Shown piece by piece: positions 47,793 to 56,665 of a DNA stretch of 64,000 bases; position 1 is the stretch's first letter; every line of letters begins with the position of its first letter. The stretch covers positions 62,001-126,000 of the forward strand of contig NZ_UAQZ01000007.1 of NCBI RefSeq assembly GCF_900446215.1, written 5' to 3'. The notes under the pieces are model-generated. The model was not told the DNA's origin and searched no databases. It worked only from the letters and a program-made list of their open reading frames with translations. Source of the stretch: Burkholderia cenocepacia. Its GTDB lineage: Bacteria > Pseudomonadota > Gammaproteobacteria > Burkholderiales > Burkholderiaceae. The position numbers and the translations under genes were made by a program.

Positions 47793-48790
47793 AACTGCTG
47801 GTTGTGAGCCAGCAACGCCCATATGACGCGTGCATTCTTGCTGGCCAGGGCTACGGCAGCGATGTTGGGATGGCGTCGGCCTAGCAGGCGGCTCAGCCAG
47901 CTATCGGTGTCGGGCTTTCGTTGTGCGGCTAGGATGGCCGATCGCGCGCCGTGGATGAGCAGCGTGCGCAGGTAGGAGTCGCCTCGCTTGCTCATGCCCA
48001 GCAAGGTCGATTTGCCGCCGCTGGAATGTTGCCGAGGGACCAGCCCAAGCCAAGCGGCCAGTTGACGGCCGTTCTCGAAGTTCTTGGCATCGCCGATCGA
48101 CGCGACCAGTGCGCTTGCCGTGATTGGCCCGACGCCGGGAATCTCGGCAAGTTTGCGGCTGGCGGGATTGTCGCGGTGCCAGGTCTGAATTTGCGTCTCG
48201 AGTTCTCGAACGTGCTGATCGAGCAGCTTGAGATGCTCCATCAGGCGCAGCACAAGGAGACGAAACGGGCCTGGCAAGGCGCAAGTGTCGGAGTCGAGCA
48301 GTTCGGGTACGCGTTGCGCGATGTGGGCGATACCTTGGGGAATCACCAGGCCGAATTCGGCGAGGAGCCCACGAATCTGATTAGCTTGCGCGGTGCGCGC
48401 CTTGACGAAACTCTGACGTGCGCGATGTATGGCGAGGACGGCCTGCTGCGATTCGGTCTTGATGGGGACGAAGCGCATGTTGGGCCGAGCGACGGCTTCG
48501 CAAATTGCTTCGGCATCGGCCGCATCGTTCTTGTTGGTCTTGACGTAGGGTTTAACGAATTGCGGAGCCATTAGTCGAACGGTGTGTCCGCATTCTTGAA
48601 CGCGTCGTGCCCAGTAATGCGCGCTGGCACAGGCCTCCATGCCGATCAAGCACGCTGGCAGATTCGTGAAGAACAGCATTAATTGATCGCGCCGGATCTG
48701 CTTCTTGAGGACGGCTTTGCCGTGCGCGTCGACGCCGTGGATTTGAAAGACGTTCTTTGCCAGATCGATACCAACGGTCGTAACCTTCAT
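47756..48790 (-). CDS. IS110-family transposase (DEDD recombinase)
   Basis: A 344-aa transposase. The N-terminal RuvC-like domain shows the DEDD acids in VGIDLAKNVFQIH, IGMEACASAHYWAR and TNKNDAADAEAI; the C-terminal transposase_20 domain shows IPGVGPITASALVASIGDAK and WLGLVPRQHSSGGKS with the conserved Ser. Recent work shows IS110-group recombinases use a bridge RNA to choose donor and target DNA. The frame is intact, so the element may still move. The ATG at 48790 is preceded by GAGGGAACG on the minus strand. Confidence 0.95.
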   Translation of the reverse strand: MKVTTVGIDLAKNVFQIHGVDAHGKAVLKKQIRRDQLMLFFTNLPACLIGMEACASAHYWARRVQECGHTVRLMAPQFVKPYVKTNKNDAADAEAICEAVARPNMRFVPIKTESQQAVLAIHRARQSFVKARTAQANQIRGLLAEFGLVIPQGIAHIAQRVPELLDSDTCALPGPFRLLVLRLMEHLKLLDQHVRELETQIQTWHRDNPASRKLAEIPGVGPITASALVASIGDAKNFENGRQLAAWLGLVPRQHSSGGKSTLLGMSKRGDSYLRTLLIHGARSAILAAQRKPDTDSWLSRLLGRRHPNIAAVALASKNARVIWALLAHNQQFRPGYATAAAVA

Positions 48791-49038
48791 GATGAGCGTT
48801 CCCTCTGGTTAAGTGGTGGCTGACACTTCCACTTTGGCACATCGATGCCGTGCCGGGCGGGGGCGTCCATTCCATTAGCAGAGGTCGTAGTAGTCACAGG
48901 ACAGGTCGATGAGGCTGAAGCTGGTGACGAAGGGCCGAACGGGAAGGAGTGTCCAGCGTCATGTCGATGCGACAGGCAATGCGTCAGATGCCCGTGCGAG
49001 CGGGGCGAGCGGGAAGCATACGCGGTGAAGCTGCGTCT

Positions 49039-50328
49039 ATGCCCGTGAGCGACGAAGGCTGTTGCCCGCGCCATGAATCCGGGGACACGGGGTCATCGCT
49101 GCTGATGGCGGCGCTGACGAGGGAGAACCTGAAGCAGGCGTTCAAACGGGTACGGGCCAACAAGGGAGCCGCTGGCGTGGACGGTCTGGATATTGACCAG
49201 ACGTCGCGCCATCTGGTGACGGCGTGGCCTGCGATCCGTGAACAGTTGCTGAAGGGGACGTACCGGCCCAGTCCGGTACGGCGGGTGACGATCCCGAAAC
49301 CGGACGGAGGCGAGCGCGAGCTTGGCATCCCGACGGTGACGGACCGGCTGATCCAGCAGGCGCTGCTGCAGGTGCTGCAACCGGTTCTGGACCCTGGCTT
49401 CAGCGAGCACAGCTACGGCTTCCGGCCTGGACGGCGTGCGCACGATGCGGTGCTTGCCGCGCAGTCGTACGTGCAGTCGGGTCGGCGAATCGTGGTGGAT
49501 GTTGATCTGGAGAAGTTCTTCGACCGGGTCAACCACGACATCCTGATCGACCGACTGCAGAAACGTATTGGGGACGCCAGCGTGATCCGGCTGATCCGGG
49601 CGTATCTGAACAGCGGCATCATGGATGGCGGCGTGGTTCAGCAGCGCGAACAGGGCACGCCACAGGGCGGGCCGCTATCGCCGTTGCTGGCCAACGTGTT
49701 GCTCGATGAGGTGGACAAGGAACTGGAGCGGCGAGGCCACTGCTTTGCGCGCTATGCCGACGATGCGAATGTCTACGTTCGTAGCCGCCGTGCTGGCGAG
49801 CGGGTGATGGCGCTGCTGCGTCGTCTGTATGGGCAACTGCGGTTGAAGGTCAACGAGACCAAAAGCGCAGTCGCCAGTGTGTTCGGTCGCAAGTTTCTGG
49901 GCTACAGCCTATGGGTAGCGTCCGGCGGCGTCATCAAGCGCAAGGTGGCGGCCAGAGCGCTGCTGGCGTTCAAACGCCGCATTCGTGAACTGACCGGCCG
50001 TAGCGGCGGGCGCAGCATGAAGGACGTGGTCGAACGGTTACGGCCCTATGTATTGGGCTGGAAGGCGTACTTCCAGATGGCGCAGACGCCACGAGTCTGG
50101 CTGGATCTGGACAAGTGGATGCGTCACCGGCTGCGTGTCATCCAGCTCAAACACTGGCGCCGCGGTCCGACCATCTACCGGGAACTGCGTGCGCTGGGCG
50201 CACCGTCCGCTGTGGCGCAACAGGTGGCGGCGAACAGCTGTCACTGGTGGCGTAACAGCGGCAAGCTCCTGAATAGCGTATTGACCCTCGCGTACTTCGA
50301 TCGGCTGGGTGTGCCCCGACTCTCATAA
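49039..50328 (+). CDS. ltrA: Group II intron reverse transcriptase/maturase
   Basis: A 429-aa intron-encoded protein. Reverse transcriptase motifs are intact: LKGTYRPSPVRRVTIPKPDG, SYGFRPGRRAHDAV, VDVDLEKFFDRVNHD, GTPQGGPLSPLLANVLLDE and the active site RYADDANVYV (YADD 239-242). A GIIM maturase region follows (GRSMKDVVERLRPYVLGWKA); there is no C-terminal HNH endonuclease domain. It promotes splicing and retrohoming of its own intron. The start MPVSDEG at 49039 is chosen by comparison with typical family starts; an in-frame ATG at 49105 is possible. The frame is complete, but the intron RNA is split by an insertion sequence. Confidence 0.92.
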   Translation: MPVSDEGCCPRHESGDTGSSLLMAALTRENLKQAFKRVRANKGAAGVDGLDIDQTSRHLVTAWPAIREQLLKGTYRPSPVRRVTIPKPDGGERELGIPTVTDRLIQQALLQVLQPVLDPGFSEHSYGFRPGRRAHDAVLAAQSYVQSGRRIVVDVDLEKFFDRVNHDILIDRLQKRIGDASVIRLIRAYLNSGIMDGGVVQQREQGTPQGGPLSPLLANVLLDEVDKELERRGHCFARYADDANVYVRSRRAGERVMALLRRLYGQLRLKVNETKSAVASVFGRKFLGYSLWVASGGVIKRKVAARALLAFKRRIRELTGRSGGRSMKDVVERLRPYVLGWKAYFQMAQTPRVWLDLDKWMRHRLRVIQLKHWRRGPTIYRELRALGAPSAVAQQVAANSCHWWRNSGKLLNSVLTLAYFDRLGVPRLS

Positions 50329-50471
50329 CCTCAACTTCCCGAACCGCCCGGTGCGGACCCGCATGCCGGGTGGTGTGGCAGGGGTACGGCCTCATGGCCG
50401 TCCCCTATGCCGATTATTGCGATGCGTGCGCCGCGCCGATCGATCGTGAGCGGACCCGCTCGATGGCTCGC

Positions 50472-52934
50472 CTACGATTCGTGCCGCGTGGCGCCATCGT
50501 TCGCCGGCATGTTCTGCACGACCAGCATCTGCGGGCTCGACAGCGTGATCCCCGCCGCGCGCAACTGCTTGAGGATCTCGAACAGCAGATCGCTCTTCGT
50601 CGAACTCGCGATCCGCGGGCTCGACACGTAACCCGTCACGCTCAGCGTGATCCCGTCCGGCGCGAGCTGGCTGAACGTCACCGACGGCGCCGGTTTCTCG
50701 AGAATCGCCTGATGCGCGCGATACGCATCGAGCAGCAGGTCGCGCACCTGCTCGGGATCGGTGTTCAGCGGGAACGTCAGCACCAGCGTCGCGACGCCCT
50801 GCGTGCTGTTGCCCATCGTCACGTTGCGCACGTTCTGCGAGATCAGTTGCGAGTTCGGCACGATCACGGTCGAGCGGTCGCTCAGCTGGATTTCGGTCGC
50901 GCGCACGTTGATGCGGCGGATGTCGCCTTCGACGCCCGCGATGCTGACCATGTCGCCCACCTTCACCGGGCGCTCGGTCAGCAGGATCAGCCCCGACACG
51001 AAGTTCTTCACGATTTCCTGCAGGCCGAAGCCGATACCGACCGACAACGCGCTGACGATCCACGCGAGATTGTTCCATCTGACGCCGAGCAGCCCGAGCG
51101 TCATCAGGACGAGCAGCACGTAGCCGACATTGGTGAACAGCGTGATCAGCGACACGCGCATGCCCGTGTCCATGCCGAGCGCGGGCATGAACTCGCCGTC
51201 GAGCCAGCGGCGCAGCGAGCGCAGCAGGTAGAAGCCGATCGCGAAGCCGATCACGGCATTCATGATCCGGTCGGGCATGATGTTCAGACTCTGCAGCCGC
51301 TGGCTGCCGATCATCGCGACCGCGCTGTCGAGCAGGTCGCCCGGCGTCGTGCCGAAGCCGCCGGTCACCAGCGCGATCGCCGCGATCAGCATCAGCAGGC
51401 TCGTGCCGAAGCCGGACAGGACCGTGCGCGCCTGGTCGAGGTGGCGGTCTTCGAGCGCGAACAGGTGCTTGATCTGCTGGCCCGTCGACAGGCTCGACGA
51501 GAACAGGCTTTCGCTCGCGTCGCGCGTCAACTGGATCAGGATGTAGGTCGCGCACAGCACGATCTCGAACCATACGAGCTCGTACGTGATGAAGCGCGCG
51601 ACCGTGATGTAACCGATCAGGAGGGCGATCAACGACGCGACGATCGCGAGCGTGACGCCGGCGTGGATCAGGCCCGCGAGCGTCGAGCGCTGCTCGGGCG
51701 CCTCGCCTGCCGCCGCGAGCGCGGCGCGCGCACGGTTCGCGCGCAACAGCGACGCGCCGACCGTCAGCGCGACGACGAGCGACACGATGCCGCGACCGAA
51801 CAGCGTGACCGACAGGCTGGTGTCGACGATCCGGTTGATCGATTCGAGCGTGCCCGACACCAGCAGCAGCGCAGCCAGGATCGCGGGGAACGGCTTCATC
51901 GCGAGCGCGACCGGATCGGCGAGCGCGGGCAGTCGCCACGACGGATGTTTCGTGCAGAGCAGTGCGCGCCCGAGGCCGGCGATCAGTGCGCAGGTTGCGG
52001 CGAGCTTCGCGAACTGGTCCCACAGATCGGTCAGCGACGGCGTGAGCTCGTAATGACGCGCGACGGCGAGGTAGAGGATCTGGATCGCGATGGCCGTCGC
52101 GAGGAAGGTCGACAGCGCGGTCGACAGCGCCAGCGCACTGCGGCGCAAGCGGGTGGGCGGCAGGCGGTTCAGCGCGATCCAGGCGAGCCCGCGCTCGATG
52201 AGGCGGCGCCCGCCGAGCCATGCCGCGAACGCGGCGATCAGCAGCACCGCGGTGATGGCCCGCTGCCCCGGCACCCACGACGAGCGCAGCATGTCGAACA
52301 GTTCGTCGTCGAAATCCTGGAGCCGCTGGCGATCGTCCGGCGACAGGTGGAACAGCGGCAGCCAGAACTGCGCGCTGAAGATGCTGCCCGAACGGAACGC
52401 GAGCTGGTTCTTCAGCAGGCTGCGGTGCAGCTTCGCGAACTGCTCGGTCAGGTTCGCGAGGCTCGTCTTCTGGTCGGCGGCCTGCTTCAGCGCGGCGTCG
52501 ATCTGCGTCTTGCGCGCGTCCAGCGAGGCCCGCTGCTTCGCGACGGCTGGCGTTTCCGGCGCGGCGCCCTCGGCCGGCGGCGGGCCGAGCACGTCGAGTT
52601 GCGCCTGGACCTGCGCGCGTTGCGGCGTGAGATCGCTCTGCAGTTTCGCGACATCGGTGCTCAGTTCCTGCGCCGAATCGTCGAGCGCATCCAGCTCCTT
52701 GCTGTTGGATGCGGTGGAGGTCTGCTGCTTGATGCGGTCCAGCTCGGCCTGCATCTGCTTGAGCTGCGCGACGGCGTCGGGCAGCGAGATGGCCGGCGCG
52801 GTGGCGCCGACGCCGCTCGCGACGGGCGCGGAAGCGGCCGCCGGAAACGCCGACGCGGTCGCGATCGCCGCGAACTGCAGCAGCGCGATCAGCGCGATCC
52901 GGCGGGCGTACGTGGAGAGTCGTTGTATGGACAT
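50472..52934 (-). CDS. Mechanosensitive channel, MscS family with DUF3772 domain
   Basis: An 820-aa membrane protein. Residues 1-30 form a signal-like segment (RIALIALLQFAAIATASAFP); residues ~40-180 are a periplasmic coiled-coil DUF3772 region (AQLKQMQAELDRIKQQ, TDVAKLQSDLTPQRAQVQ); then about ten helices; and a C-terminal MscS core with pore helix VSALSVGIGFGLQEIVKNFV, then GLILLTERPVKVGDMVSIAG. Such channels open under membrane tension during osmotic downshift. The ATG at 52934 was chosen over the TTG at 52958. The stop lies 58 bases from the group II intron. Similar to the large E. coli MscK/YbiO type channels. Confidence 0.85.
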   Translation of the reverse strand: MSIQRLSTYARRIALIALLQFAAIATASAFPAAASAPVASGVGATAPAISLPDAVAQLKQMQAELDRIKQQTSTASNSKELDALDDSAQELSTDVAKLQSDLTPQRAQVQAQLDVLGPPPAEGAAPETPAVAKQRASLDARKTQIDAALKQAADQKTSLANLTEQFAKLHRSLLKNQLAFRSGSIFSAQFWLPLFHLSPDDRQRLQDFDDELFDMLRSSWVPGQRAITAVLLIAAFAAWLGGRRLIERGLAWIALNRLPPTRLRRSALALSTALSTFLATAIAIQILYLAVARHYELTPSLTDLWDQFAKLAATCALIAGLGRALLCTKHPSWRLPALADPVALAMKPFPAILAALLLVSGTLESINRIVDTSLSVTLFGRGIVSLVVALTVGASLLRANRARAALAAAGEAPEQRSTLAGLIHAGVTLAIVASLIALLIGYITVARFITYELVWFEIVLCATYILIQLTRDASESLFSSSLSTGQQIKHLFALEDRHLDQARTVLSGFGTSLLMLIAAIALVTGGFGTTPGDLLDSAVAMIGSQRLQSLNIMPDRIMNAVIGFAIGFYLLRSLRRWLDGEFMPALGMDTGMRVSLITLFTNVGYVLLVLMTLGLLGVRWNNLAWIVSALSVGIGFGLQEIVKNFVSGLILLTERPVKVGDMVSIAGVEGDIRRINVRATEIQLSDRSTVIVPNSQLISQNVRNVTMGNSTQGVATLVLTFPLNTDPEQVRDLLLDAYRAHQAILEKPAPSVTFSQLAPDGITLSVTGYVSSPRIASSTKSDLLFEILKQLRAAGITLSSPQMLVVQNMPANDGATRHES

Positions 52935-53382
52935 GGAATGCTTACGATTTGCCGACAATGCCGATTGCCGAAAGGCAGCCGGAAGCCGGTAGTTGGCCCG
53001 CTAGCATGTTACCGGGGCGCGGAACGCGTGGTTGTCCCGATTGCGTGTTGCGATTCGCGGCGATTCCGGCGGCGCGCACCAAGGTGAAGCAGCGCGGGAG
53101 GCCCGTCATCACCCGCCTGCGCGGCCTGCGCGCGAGGCCGGTGGTAGCGGAACGCCACGCGAACGCGCAGTCGGTACCCGACATACGGTTACGCAAGTTA
53201 CACATTATCAGGCGCGAAAGCGGGGCATCGAATGGCTTCGGTGCCCGCACTGCGTCCGGCCTGCCGGCTTGCCCGTGCGTCGAACGGGGCTGCCGGTACA
53301 ATGCAGCGGTTCGCCCGGCGGCGGTTCGGCGGTCCGCCGGACGACAACGCACAACACGACACGATCAGGAGACGCGCCCAAG
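52935..53382. other. Divergent intergenic region, no gene seen
   Basis: About 450 bases between the divergent MscS-family and MFS genes. It contains no supported gene; upstream in-frame extensions of the MFS gene (from 53032) include long Arg-rich stretches without coding character. Promoters for both genes should lie here. No clear operator palindrome was noticed. Confidence 0.5.
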
Positions 53383-54801
53383 ATGGCCTCAACGGACAGC
53401 CTTTCCCAGGCACCTGCCCAATCCCCTTCCATCGACCCCGGCGCCATCTCGGCCCGCCTCGACCGCCTGCCGCCGACGCGCAGCGTCTGGAAGCTGGTCG
53501 TGCTGCTGAGCCTCGGCTTCTTCTTCGAACTCTACGACCTGCTCTACAGCGGCTACGTCGCGCCGGGCCTCGTGAAAAGCGGCATCCTGTCCGCGACGAC
53601 GCACGGCCTGTTCGGCACCACGGGCGTCGCGAGCTTCATCGCCGCGCTGTTTTCCGGGCTCTTCATCGGCACGATCGCGTGCGGCTTCCTCGCCGACCGC
53701 TTCGGCCGCCGCGCGATCTTCACGTGGTCGCTGCTGTGGTACACGGCCGCCAATGTCGTGATGGCGTTCCAGGACACCGCGGCCGGGCTGAACTTCTGGC
53801 GCTTCGTCGTCGGTCTCGGCCTCGGCGTCGAGATGGTGACGATCGGCACGTACATCTCCGAACTCGTGCCGAAGCAGATCCGTGGCCGCGCGTTCGCGTG
53901 CGAGCAGGCGGTGGGGTTCGTCGCGGTGCCGGTGGTCGCGTTTCTCGCCTACCTGCTGGTGCCGCACGCACCGCTCGGCCTCGACGGCTGGCGCTGGGTC
54001 GTGCTGATCGGCGCGCACGGCGCGCTGTTCGTGTGGTGGATTCGCCGCGAACTGCCGGAAAGCCCGCGCTGGCTCGCGCAGCAGGGCCGCGTCGACGAGG
54101 CCGACCGCATCATGCGCGCGCTCGAGGCGAAGGTCGAAGCCGAATACGGGCGACCGCTGCCGCCGCCCGCGCCCGCCGAACCCGTGCCGCCGCGCGGCAG
54201 CTTCCGCGACATGTGGGTGCCGCCGTATCGCAGCCGCACGATCATGATGACGATCTTCAACGTGTTCCAGACGGTCGGCTTCTACGGTTTCGCGAACTGG
54301 GTGCCGACGCTGCTGATCAAGCAGGGCATCACGATCACGTCGAGCCTGATGTATTCGAGCGTGATCGCACTCGCCGCGCCGATCGGTCCGCTGATCGGCC
54401 TCGTGATCGCCGACCGCTTCGAGCGCAAGTCGGTGATCGTCGCGATGGCGGCGGCGATCGTCGTTTGCGGGCTGCTGTTCAGCCAGACGACGGTGGGCGC
54501 GTTCCTGATCGTGCTCGGCATCGGCCTCACGCTCGCGAGCAACATCATGTCGTACAGCTTCCATGCCTACCAGGCCGAGCTGTTCCCGACGTCGATCCGC
54601 GCGCGGGCCGTCGGTTTCGTCTATTCGTGGAGCCGCTTCTCGGCGATCTTCTCGTCGTTCGTGATCGCGGCCGTGCTGCGCGGCTTCGGCACGTTCGGCG
54701 TGTTCGCGTTCATCGCGGGCGCGATGGTGATCGTGATGGCCGCGATCGGGTTGATGGGGCCGCGCACGAAGGGCATCGCGCTCGAAACCATCTCGAAGTG
54801 A
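53383..54801 (+). CDS. MFS transporter (sugar/aromatic-acid porter type)
   Basis: A 472-aa transporter with 12 predicted helices: FFFELYDLLYSGYVAPGL in helix 1, CGFLADRFGRRAIFTWSLLW in loop 2-3 (motif A), FVVGLGLGVEMVTIGTYISE in helix 4, ELPESPRWLAQQGRVDEADR in the central loop (the PESPRWL motif of sugar/acid symporters), and a second half mirroring the first (IADRFERKSVIVAMAAAIVV). The AGGAG at 53367-53371 is 11 bases before the ATG at 53383. It resembles the porters for sugars or carboxylates of the MFS_1/Sugar_tr type. Substrate unknown. Confidence 0.85.
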   Translation: MASTDSLSQAPAQSPSIDPGAISARLDRLPPTRSVWKLVVLLSLGFFFELYDLLYSGYVAPGLVKSGILSATTHGLFGTTGVASFIAALFSGLFIGTIACGFLADRFGRRAIFTWSLLWYTAANVVMAFQDTAAGLNFWRFVVGLGLGVEMVTIGTYISELVPKQIRGRAFACEQAVGFVAVPVVAFLAYLLVPHAPLGLDGWRWVVLIGAHGALFVWWIRRELPESPRWLAQQGRVDEADRIMRALEAKVEAEYGRPLPPPAPAEPVPPRGSFRDMWVPPYRSRTIMMTIFNVFQTVGFYGFANWVPTLLIKQGITITSSLMYSSVIALAAPIGPLIGLVIADRFERKSVIVAMAAAIVVCGLLFSQTTVGAFLIVLGIGLTLASNIMSYSFHAYQAELFPTSIRARAVGFVYSWSRFSAIFSSFVIAAVLRGFGTFGVFAFIAGAMVIVMAAIGLMGPRTKGIALETISK

Positions 54802-55286
54802 TCGGCGGGTGCGCACGCATGTCGCACGGTTCGTTGCGGCATGCGTGCGATGCGGTCCGGGGTTTCCGCTTCCGGACCGGCCCCTCGCCAAAATGCTTTG
54901 TCATGCGAATCAACCGGGAGGCGCGCTCGAACCGGATCCATCGCGTCAGCACTCGGCCGCGTGCCGAAAGCATCGAACACGCAAGCGTGCCACGCCACGA
55001 ATACGCACGCGGCAACGAGTTGAAACAAAGCGTGACGAAGCGCAATTCCCCGTAAAAGCGTGCTTCCGGCCGCGGCCGATTCGCGCATGGACGAGTAAAA
55101 TAGGGGGCCTGACGACTCATTAGCCGCCATCGGAGTGCCCGCGTTGCATCAGCGAATGGCTCCGCCGCGAAGAGGCGTCGGCGCCGGGCGCACGCGATGT
55201 GCCGGGCGTGTCGATGGCTTGCGCGGAAGATGCGCCGCTCGCAGCAGCACCATGCGGCGGCCGGATCGGCCGATGGCTTCGAACAT
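54802..55286. other. Intergenic region, no gene seen
   Basis: About 480 bases between the MFS gene and the L,D-transpeptidase gene. I see no supported gene. TAAAAT near 55097 could be a -10 element for the downstream gene. In-frame upstream extension of the downstream gene to 55197 lacks a signal-peptide-like start. Confidence 0.45.
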
Positions 55287-56504
55287 ATGATTCTTGCCCA
55301 CTTGACGCGGCGCTTCGCGCAGCCGCGTTGCCTCAACCGCGCAGTCGCCGCATCCGTGTGGCTTGCTGCCGCGGTGTCGATTTCCGTCGTCGCACAACGA
55401 CCTGCCTTTGCCGCGTCCGACGCTCCGTCGTCTGCTGTGCAATCCTCATCCGTCGCGTCGCCTGCTTCGGCGGCCTCCCGTCCGCATCCGGCTTCGTCCG
55501 CGCATGCGGCGTCGGACGCATCGGCCGCAGCGCCGACATCCGCCGCGTCACATGCGAATCGCGCTGAATCCGCAAGCACGGCATCCGGTGCGTCGGCCGC
55601 TTCCGCGGCATCGGCGGCATCGGCCGGCGCACCTGCATCGGCCGCCTCCGGCACGCCCGCCAGCGAGGCCGAACCGCCTCCGCCCACGCCGCCGCGTCGG
55701 CATCCGCCGCTGTCGGCCGAGGACGCGCAAAACGCGACGACACGCGCGCTCGACATGCGCAAGCGTTTCATGCAGGAAGTCACGCGCCGCCTGAACGTGC
55801 CCGCGAGCGAGCAGCGCGCGTACGGCGACCGCCTCCAGAAAGCGCTCGCCGATGCGGATCTCGGCGATCTCGCCGGCGAATACGTCGCGATGGTGGACCG
55901 CGCGCCGAACGTGCAGGCGCTGTTCATCTACTTCCGCGCGACACCGGCCAATGCGTGGCTGATGATCGGCGCATCGCCGGTCGGCACCGGGTTGCCGGGC
56001 CAGTACGACCATTTCCTGACGCCGCTCGGCGTGTTCCATCACTCGCCCGACACGATGGATTTCCGCGCGGAAGGCACGACGAACGAGAACGGCATTCGCG
56101 GCTACGGTCACCGCGACATGCGCATCTACGATTTCGGCTGGGTGGACGGCGAGCGCGGCTGGGGCAAGGGCGGCGTGTCGCCGATGCGCTTCCAGATGCA
56201 TGCGACCGACCCCGACCGGCTCGAAGCGCTGCTCGGCATCCGGCACTCGAAGGGCTGCGTGCGGATTCCCGCGTCGCTGAACACGTTCCTCGACCGGCAC
56301 GGGCTGCTCGACGACGACTACCAGGCTCGCGTCGAGGCCGGCAAGTCGCTGTGGGTGCTGCGTCGCGATCGCGACATCACGCCGATCGCGGGCCGCTACC
56401 TGGTCGTGATCGACAGCGCCCGCAAGACCCGCCCGGCGTGGTCGCCGCTGCCGGGGCGCGGCGCATGGTCGAAGCTGCCGAAGGGCGGTGATACGGCGGA
56501 CTGA
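55287..56504 (+). CDS. L,D-transpeptidase (YkuD family), exported
   Basis: A 405-aa protein. Residues 1-42 form a Sec signal peptide (AASVWLAAAVSISVVA, cleaved after AFA). Residues 43-130 are Ala/Ser/Pro-rich, a flexible linker. The C-terminal YkuD domain contains the catalytic motif with His320 and Cys324 in IRHSKGCVRIPAS. These periplasmic enzymes make 3-3 cross-links in peptidoglycan or attach lipoproteins to it. The ATG at 55287 was chosen because it gives a proper signal sequence. The preceding segment DHFLTPLGVFHHSPDTMDFR fits the YkuD substrate cleft. Partner unknown. Confidence 0.87.
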   Translation: MILAHLTRRFAQPRCLNRAVAASVWLAAAVSISVVAQRPAFAASDAPSSAVQSSSVASPASAASRPHPASSAHAASDASAAAPTSAASHANRAESASTASGASAASAASAASAGAPASAASGTPASEAEPPPPTPPRRHPPLSAEDAQNATTRALDMRKRFMQEVTRRLNVPASEQRAYGDRLQKALADADLGDLAGEYVAMVDRAPNVQALFIYFRATPANAWLMIGASPVGTGLPGQYDHFLTPLGVFHHSPDTMDFRAEGTTNENGIRGYGHRDMRIYDFGWVDGERGWGKGGVSPMRFQMHATDPDRLEALLGIRHSKGCVRIPASLNTFLDRHGLLDDDYQARVEAGKSLWVLRRDRDITPIAGRYLVVIDSARKTRPAWSPLPGRGAWSKLPKGGDTAD

Positions 56505-56539
56505 GCGCCGCTTCGCCGGGCGCGGGCGGTGCGAGGATG

Positions 56540-56612
56540 AGAATAAATCCGTTTTATTGAGATATAAGGAAAGCAAACTTTTATTATCCGATCCGGGTTC
56601 GTATAGTCGAGT
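56540..56612 (+). promoter_or_regulatory. AT-rich promoter region of the porin gene
   Basis: This stretch, about 60% AT in an otherwise GC-rich window, includes TTGAGA (56557-56562), TATTAT (56582-56587) and TATAGT (56602-56607). The best pair has a 19-bp spacer, so the exact -35/-10 is uncertain. It lies 55-125 bases before the porin ATG. Confidence 0.4.
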
Positions 56613-56665
56613 CCAGTTTCGCGGAACCCTGCCGCGCCTGGACCACCACCGACCACACGACCCGC

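Larger units (their letters stand above)
47465..48877 (-). mobile_element. IS110-family (IS1111 group) insertion sequence inside the group II intron
   Basis: A 13-bp subterminal inverted repeat is exact: ATGGACGCCCCCG at 47468-47480 and CGGGGGCGTCCAT at 48858-48870. Outside them are 3 bases on the left (TAC) and 7 on the right (TCCATTA), the asymmetric flanks of the IS1111 group. Removing the element would join GTCA to GCAGAGG and restore plausible intron sequence. The transposase is on the minus strand. About 275 bases of noncoding sequence follow the transposase stop, where IS1111 elements encode their bridge RNA. Size about 1.41 kb. No target duplication is seen, as expected. Confidence 0.85.
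47148..50414 (+). mobile_element. Group II intron, interrupted by an insertion sequence
   Basis: The 5' end GTGCGCCCAGCATGGGCGTA (47148 onward) and CTGCGGGTGCAAGTCCCGCC are typical group II intron starts. A reverse transcriptase/maturase gene lies at 49039-50328. Near the 3' end, domain V is seen as AACCGCCCGGTGCGGACCCG (50342-50361) and its partner strand CATGCCGGGTGGTGT, then domain VI GGGGTACGGCCTCATGGCCG with its pairing CCCC, and the end CTATGCCGAT at 50414. The 5' RNA domains contain an IS1111-like insertion (47465-48877), which probably disables splicing. The intron sits behind the amaB terminator, between convergent amaB and the MscS gene. Class not determined. Confidence 0.88.

Noticed and set aside
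47148..50414. Retron, DGR or other reverse-transcriptase defence system
   Set aside because: The reverse transcriptase has group II maturase features and is flanked by intron domain V/VI and a canonical intron 5' end; no template or variable repeats are present.
50370..53087. A 905-aa plus-strand open frame
   Set aside because: It is antisense to the MscS-family gene, which has all family landmarks.
55415..55680. Coding repeat in the L,D-transpeptidase linker
   Set aside because: The Ala/Ser/Pro runs are irregular and not true tandem repeats.
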